Shown: positions 58,986-64,000 of the stretch, one piece after another
Layout: every line of letters starts with the position of its first letter
How positions within the stretch are numbered: position 1 is the stretch's first letter
Source: Polytrichum commune
Taxonomy: Eukaryota > Streptophyta > Polytrichopsida > Polytrichales > Polytrichaceae
Assembly (NCBI GenBank): GCA_950295325.1
Contig: OX485804.1
Span: 2,478,001 to 2,542,000, forward strand
DNA: 64,000 bases
Direction: 5' to 3'
Program-made: the position numbers and the translations under genes
The notes under the pieces: model-generated
Seen by the model: only the letters and a program-made list of their open reading frames with translations
Told to the model about the DNA's origin: nothing
Databases searched by the model: none

Positions 58986-61729
58986 AGGAACATGCATGCT
59001 TATATATAACAAGTTATTATTTATGCCAGTGCTCCAAAGTTGAGGGGGGTGAAGTTAAGTTAAGGTACCATTCCCTCATGCAATTGTGGGCGACACTTTT
59101 CACCTCCAACTCAACTTAGAACATGAGGTGGTGGTGCTGCTACTGCAGCTCGGGTGAATAATAATTAAGGTTCGATAAATTCAATTGCAGGGCTCCAACA
59201 TCCCCGGCCCTGCATTGTCCATCAATCAGAGTAAAGGGCCATAACCGGCCGTGGTTCTAGACCTGGTGCAAATCCACTAAGTTAGTGCCTGCAGTCAAAA
59301 GGGAACGAGGGAGCACAACTACTTCTTAATTATAACTTAACCATAAACGATGTGTGGAAAAGACATACATGTAAAGCCCACGAGGTCAGACAGGTTTAAT
59401 CTTGAAAGTGATCTTCTCACGACCCATAAATGGCAGCATGCAGGAGTCTTCTGATGAAAACTCCACCGTAAGTTACACCAGGTGGAATTATGCTTACTCA
59501 CTCACTTCTTGGAACAGCCGAAAGTCGGTCGGAGTTCTTGGCAGAAAATTGTTTGACTCGCAGATGCTGCATTTACAGCCAAGCAGATGCATGGTAATGT
59601 GTGTGTGTGAGTATATATATAGAGAGACACACCTTTGTGTCATCTATCCTTATCCAGTAAAAGGGAAAAAGAAAGAAAAGAAACACCGGTGTTCATGCAC
59701 CGACGTCACTGTGAGCCTGTTCTCCTTGGTTTAATCATGTTGACCATTATACAAGGTCCAATAAAATTTCGTGATGTGGCCCTAATAGCAAACCAAAATT
59801 CTCTTAACATGAGAGAGATGAAGACATATTAACTTGTGAGGCAGATGGTGCTGAAACAATCACTTAAAGCGGGCTAGGCAAAGATACTACTATTGGTTAA
59901 CCAAGGTTTGAAGTATTCTTGTTAGCAATTGACAAGGGATCCAACGCACCAAAACATGTCTTGTTTGAATTCCAAGTGAAAAAAGTTACAAGGGTTCAAT
60001 AATTTTATTGGTAGATGCCCCCAAGAGGTGTACTCTTCATAGGAAACCTAAATGACGTGCATGGGTAGCTATGAAATTAAACCCCCTGTATACAAGAAGC
60101 CTATAGAGAAAAACAAGTGTATACGTACTAATGGTGGGTTAGAAAATGGACTCATATATTTATTTATACTAAGCTTTTCAATGTGATGCGATAAATGCCT
60201 CCACTACATATACAAAATATAAATCTCAAATTATATAAGCATTTATTACATATGAAATCCGCTTTCACCACCCAAGAGAAAATCATTGAACATTTTTCCA
60301 TCCATAGCGTGTAACTCAATGTTTGCATCAAGCAAACAAAGACAAGAGCACAATAACGTAGCCACAATCCATTAAGAAAAACCGATGAGTGCTCCAAGAA
60401 CCTCCAATTTGTACAAACCTAGAACCCACATGCAGACCCCAAAACATAGTAATTGTGAAAACGTCACATTCACATGTGACATTTTTTTTCTCCAAGGCCA
60501 ACTCAATTTCTACTAGTCTTGTGGAGTGCACTTGAACTTTGGAAAAAGATGTAGTTGGCAATACCTTGTGTAGTTGGAAAAACCTACATTGTTTTGTCTA
60601 ATTAGTGTCGATGGGAAATACATGTGGGCTGGAAATTAGTGTGGCCCACATTAGTTTTTGAGTACTTGCCTTGGTTAAGATCATTTTGGATGAAATTTGT
60701 ACTACCATCCCAAACACTTCATCCATATATGTTAGGGTTCTTTGTGGTGTGCCATCGGCCAAAAATTAGGTTTGAGCACAAACATGATTTGAGCACAAAT
60801 TGTAATGTCCTACTTTTCTTTGTTGCCAAGCTTAGCGGAGGAGGAGCCACTTTACACCAACTTAAGTAAGTAGGTATCTATGTTAGCGTTGTACTTTTGG
60901 ACTTCAACTCATCTTTATTGTTAGGTTGCATTCGTAATTTTGGTCTTTGATAGATACGCATGTCAATTATTGGGGTGTCCGTTGGGATGCCTTAAGTTAC
61001 TTGATTTTGGTTATCAACATTGCTCATCTTTGATTTTCCAACATTTCCTTGCAAATGTACATGTTCAATCAAGGATAGTTGCAAAATACATTTGGATGAG
61101 AAATTGTATTTTTTATTAAAATATGTAAACAAAATAACCCACGCTAATTTCTCACACTAGATATTACGGTGGGCCACTTCAAATTATAATCAAAAAAATA
61201 ATGTGGGTAATTCAAATTAGTGTGGCTTACACTAATTAGACAAATACACTGAACCTCCAATGGCCAATGACGTGTTGTCATAGACTTCTTTTTTAGTTCA
61301 TAATTCATTTATTTTGCACGGGTGTGATTGCTCAAATATTTGTAATATGTCAAAATAATATATATCACCTTATGGTAAACTGGTGAACCAGAAAAATCAA
61401 TTCAGTATAATAATAATAATAATAATATATTTGAAAATAATTATTATACACTATGTGATTTTAAGATAATACAATATATGATGAGGATACAATATTAAAA
61501 TAATTCATATAGACTATAGTTAGAAACTTATGATAATATGAGTATACCCCATCCATAATGTTGTCCCACAAGTCTAATTCCAAATAACATAGCATCTATT
61601 TATACCTCATATTATATTACCTAAAAAATAATATTGGTTTTTATATAACATTTTTTTATATGTTTTATATTCTATCTTCATTGTTTCATTTTGGTTATCT
61701 TATGAACACTTGCACTAATCTATCATTAG

Positions 61730-62105
61730 AATGGCAAAGATAATTTTAAATAATAAGTCACAAAATTATAATATCAATGTTAATGAGGATTTTGTAATGT
61801 TTCTGACCTCCAAGTTGATTACGTGCTTCATTGATGGTTTCACTTGCGGAATGAAATCCCAATCAATTGCTTATTTACTTATTGGAAGTGCACATATATA
61901 TTGGATTTTAGACCTTGAAGGTGAAGTGCACTCAATATGGGATTTGTAGTCAAGTGGCCTTCAAAAATGCAAGGGCAATGTTTTTTTCGAAGTTGGGCGG
62001 GATGGGCAACATATTTCGGTTGGGTTCAAAAAAACATTTAGAGGGTTTCCCCAACCCGGATTTGTCACCCGAAAATTTGTGAGGCGGCATTTAATGTCCA
62101 CCCAT
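61730..62105. mobile_element. MULE terminal-repeat relic (arm B)
   Basis: Counterpart of 28240-28615, with the same GTGCACTCAATATGGGATTT and the end GCATTTAATGTCCACCC. Confidence 0.6.
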
Positions 62106-64000
62106 ATTAATTTCTTAAAAATAACTGGACTAGTAATGATAGGTTGGCAACGCATGATGCACCCACTTGCTTTTATATGAGGCATTTTTTTTAATTTTTT
62201 TTATGTCTAACCCCCTTTGTATTCTTGCCTCAAGTATTAGATTCGACTAGGATTATTTTGAACTACTAAAACTTGATATTTTTGAAACCCTTGAGACAAG
62301 GAGCCGACGACGTAAGGAAGTGTCTAAAGTGGTTCATCTCATCTGCAAAGATGAATGAACTCTCACTAATGAAAATACATGAGTGCCACGAATCCCTGGC
62401 CCCTCCCCATGAGGTGTCCACAATCCATGTGGGATAAATAAACTTGAGAGATGAAGCCCGGTAGTCCTCGTGTATGTATTTGTCCGTATCTTTTTTATAA
62501 AAAATTCAAATCGCACTTCTGTTTGTTGGTGGTGGTAGTATGTTTGATTGTCTAAGTTTTCTTGGTGTAACACAACTCCCAAAAAAAGGATTCTTTTTAA
62601 CACAATCAAGCTCCGAAAATATGTTCATAACACATTTTCTCTTGAAACCCCCTCACTTCTTCAAAATGCTTATTGAAATTCGTTCATTTCTTTTGCACAA
62701 ATTTTTCAAATCACAAAGATAGTCTTGGATGTAGTACTCTGTTTCATGTACTAACTTTCTCCAGTTGGACACAATTCCAAATAAGTGCATCTTCCTTGTG
62801 GAATTGAGGCCCGAAAATGTATTAAGGACATAGACCGAGTTCATAGTTCATAATCTTGCAATTTCATGTTTATCCATATGCTTTGCAATGACCAAGGATG
62901 ACTTGGAAGTTCAACCTTTCACAAGTACATAAAGGAGGGGTTCAACCTTTTCAAATGTAAATATTAGACAAAAATAATGCCTCTCCCTTCTGTATACTAT
63001 ATACACTAATGCCTCAAGTAAATACCCCTTCTTACATCACATTACTTCATATGTGGTATGAAGAGTGCACCCCTTGTAGATGACCCAAAATTGCAACATG
63101 GGCTTGATGTTAAGGTGGTGGACATTCTCAATATCAATATGTACTTATAGTGCAAGAGATTAGGGTGTTGATTTTTGCACCATCTACTTCAATAATTTAA
63201 CTTACATTTCTCTGTACATCACAACCTTGTAGATTCATATATATCCAAATCAATTTAAATCACATCCAAGTACAACATTGAATCAATGCCTACCAAACAC
63301 ATGGGTACAAATCTAAACTTTTGTTACTATATTTTTTTCATAGACGCAAAACTTGAAATGTTGAATTATGAGTTGAACCAATGTCGATGAATCATTAGCT
63401 AAAGGTCTAGTGATAATTTTTGACCATGTATTAACCTATAAAGGGTTTATAACAACACTTACTCAACATCAAACATTGGTCACTAGCATTTAGAGAGGTA
63501 TCAAAAGGGCATTGGCAAAATCATGCTATCAAGTATGAAATAATAACACGATGCGTGGACCTCAATCATAGAAGCATCTTGGAGGTGGGAAACCGTTGTA
63601 GGGGCACACATCAACAATGCACATACATGTGCCAAGTCAAGATGAATGTTGACTTGGTATCATCTTTTATTCTTATTATTATACTATTAGGATATATATA
63701 ATGAGGGTTTCACAGTTTTTGTTACCAACAATAGGGTATGTGTATGACAATATTTTTGTTTTCAATACCATTCGGATCTATATACCATGGAAAAACGTTC
63801 ATACTTAGGTAAACTTACCCTAATATCAATGTAATTTAAAATGATATTGACCAAATAATAACGCGAGTATACAAAGATTCATTCACCTTGACACACCCAC
63901 CAAATATCAATGTCTGATTGGTACTATAATTTGATATCCACATGTAGGTTCTTTATACCATTATTGATGATGATGATTATTACCATACATTCACTTGTAT
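62106..64000. other. Non-coding stretch to the window edge (arm B)
   Basis: Matches 28616-31448 minus the 30153-31071 insertion. Includes inverted repeat R2 at about 63750-63955. No gene supported. Confidence 0.45.

Larger units (their letters stand above)
57640..61265. other. Arm B-specific block of about 3.6 kb
   Basis: Replaces about 320 unrelated bases of arm A (27135-27452). Contains a C run at about 57902-57914, the inverted element 58464-58766, repeat R1 at 58780-58985, and short words AGTGTGGGC or GCCCACACT clustered at 58485-58735 and again at 60605-61235. Minus-strand frames at 60164-60561 are open but unrecognised. The block could be a nest of elements. Confidence 0.45.
35788..64000 (+). 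repeat. Arm B of the tandem duplication (runs off the window)
   Basis: Matches arm A from its left edge and is still matching when the window ends (63960-64000 corresponds to about 31410-31448). Bases left of 35788 do not match those left of 6461, as expected if a unit 6461-35787 was followed directly by its copy. Several insertions particular to this arm are listed separately. Confidence 0.95.

Noticed and set aside
1-64000. tRNA and rRNA genes
   Set aside because: No GGTTCGAATCC-type T-arm with a matching acceptor stem and no rRNA core motif was noticed on either strand by reading. A tRNA search program was not available.

Overview
This window looks like nuclear DNA of a land plant. The signs are an intron-bearing U2 snRNA-type spliceosome context, genes with GT-AG introns in compatible phases, a secreted self-incompatibility S1-like (SPH) protein, a Cys-rich STIG1-like protein, AT-rich spacers and many non-autonomous DNA transposons. 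The clade cannot be fixed from the sequence. No bacterial operon, CRISPR array, tRNA or rRNA was seen.

Layout. 1-6460: a tandem group of three U2 snRNA-like sequences on the minus strand (5' ends at 1800, 3587 and 5636), with little else. 6461-31448 (copy A) and 35788-64000 (copy B) are the two arms of a large direct tandem duplication. 31449-35787 is single copy within the window. The best reading is one unit of about 29.3 kb (6461-35787) followed by a second copy that runs off the right edge. Insertions particular to one arm explain the changing offset between arms (29.3 kb at the left, 31.7-31.8 kb in the middle, 33.5 kb near 28 kb).

Each arm carries, in order: a degenerate repeat tract; a three-exon secreted Cys-rich STIG1-like gene (+); an SPH gene (-); a small signal-peptide ORF (+); a stretch that is identical over about 940 bases between arms; and a multi-exon gene of unknown function (-) whose first exon weakly resembles an AP2/ERF domain. 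In copy A the STIG1-like and SPH genes are broken, while in copy B both are open. Conversely the small secreted ORF is longer in A and truncated in B.

The most unusual signal is in the unknown minus-strand gene (24170-23040 and 56000-54892). Its exons differ between arms far more than its introns and 5' flank do, and nearly all exon changes replace amino acids. That is the pattern expected of diversifying selection. Several insertions can be dated against the other arm because the empty site is visible there: a 1.67-kb Mutator-like element with 9-bp target duplications, an 82-bp near-perfect foldback, a 919-bp TA-flanked element, a 337-bp element, and a 1.53-kb insert carrying about 12 tandem 55-bp repeats.

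All gene models come from reading frames, splice-site strings and comparison of the two arms. No database search or transcript data were available.
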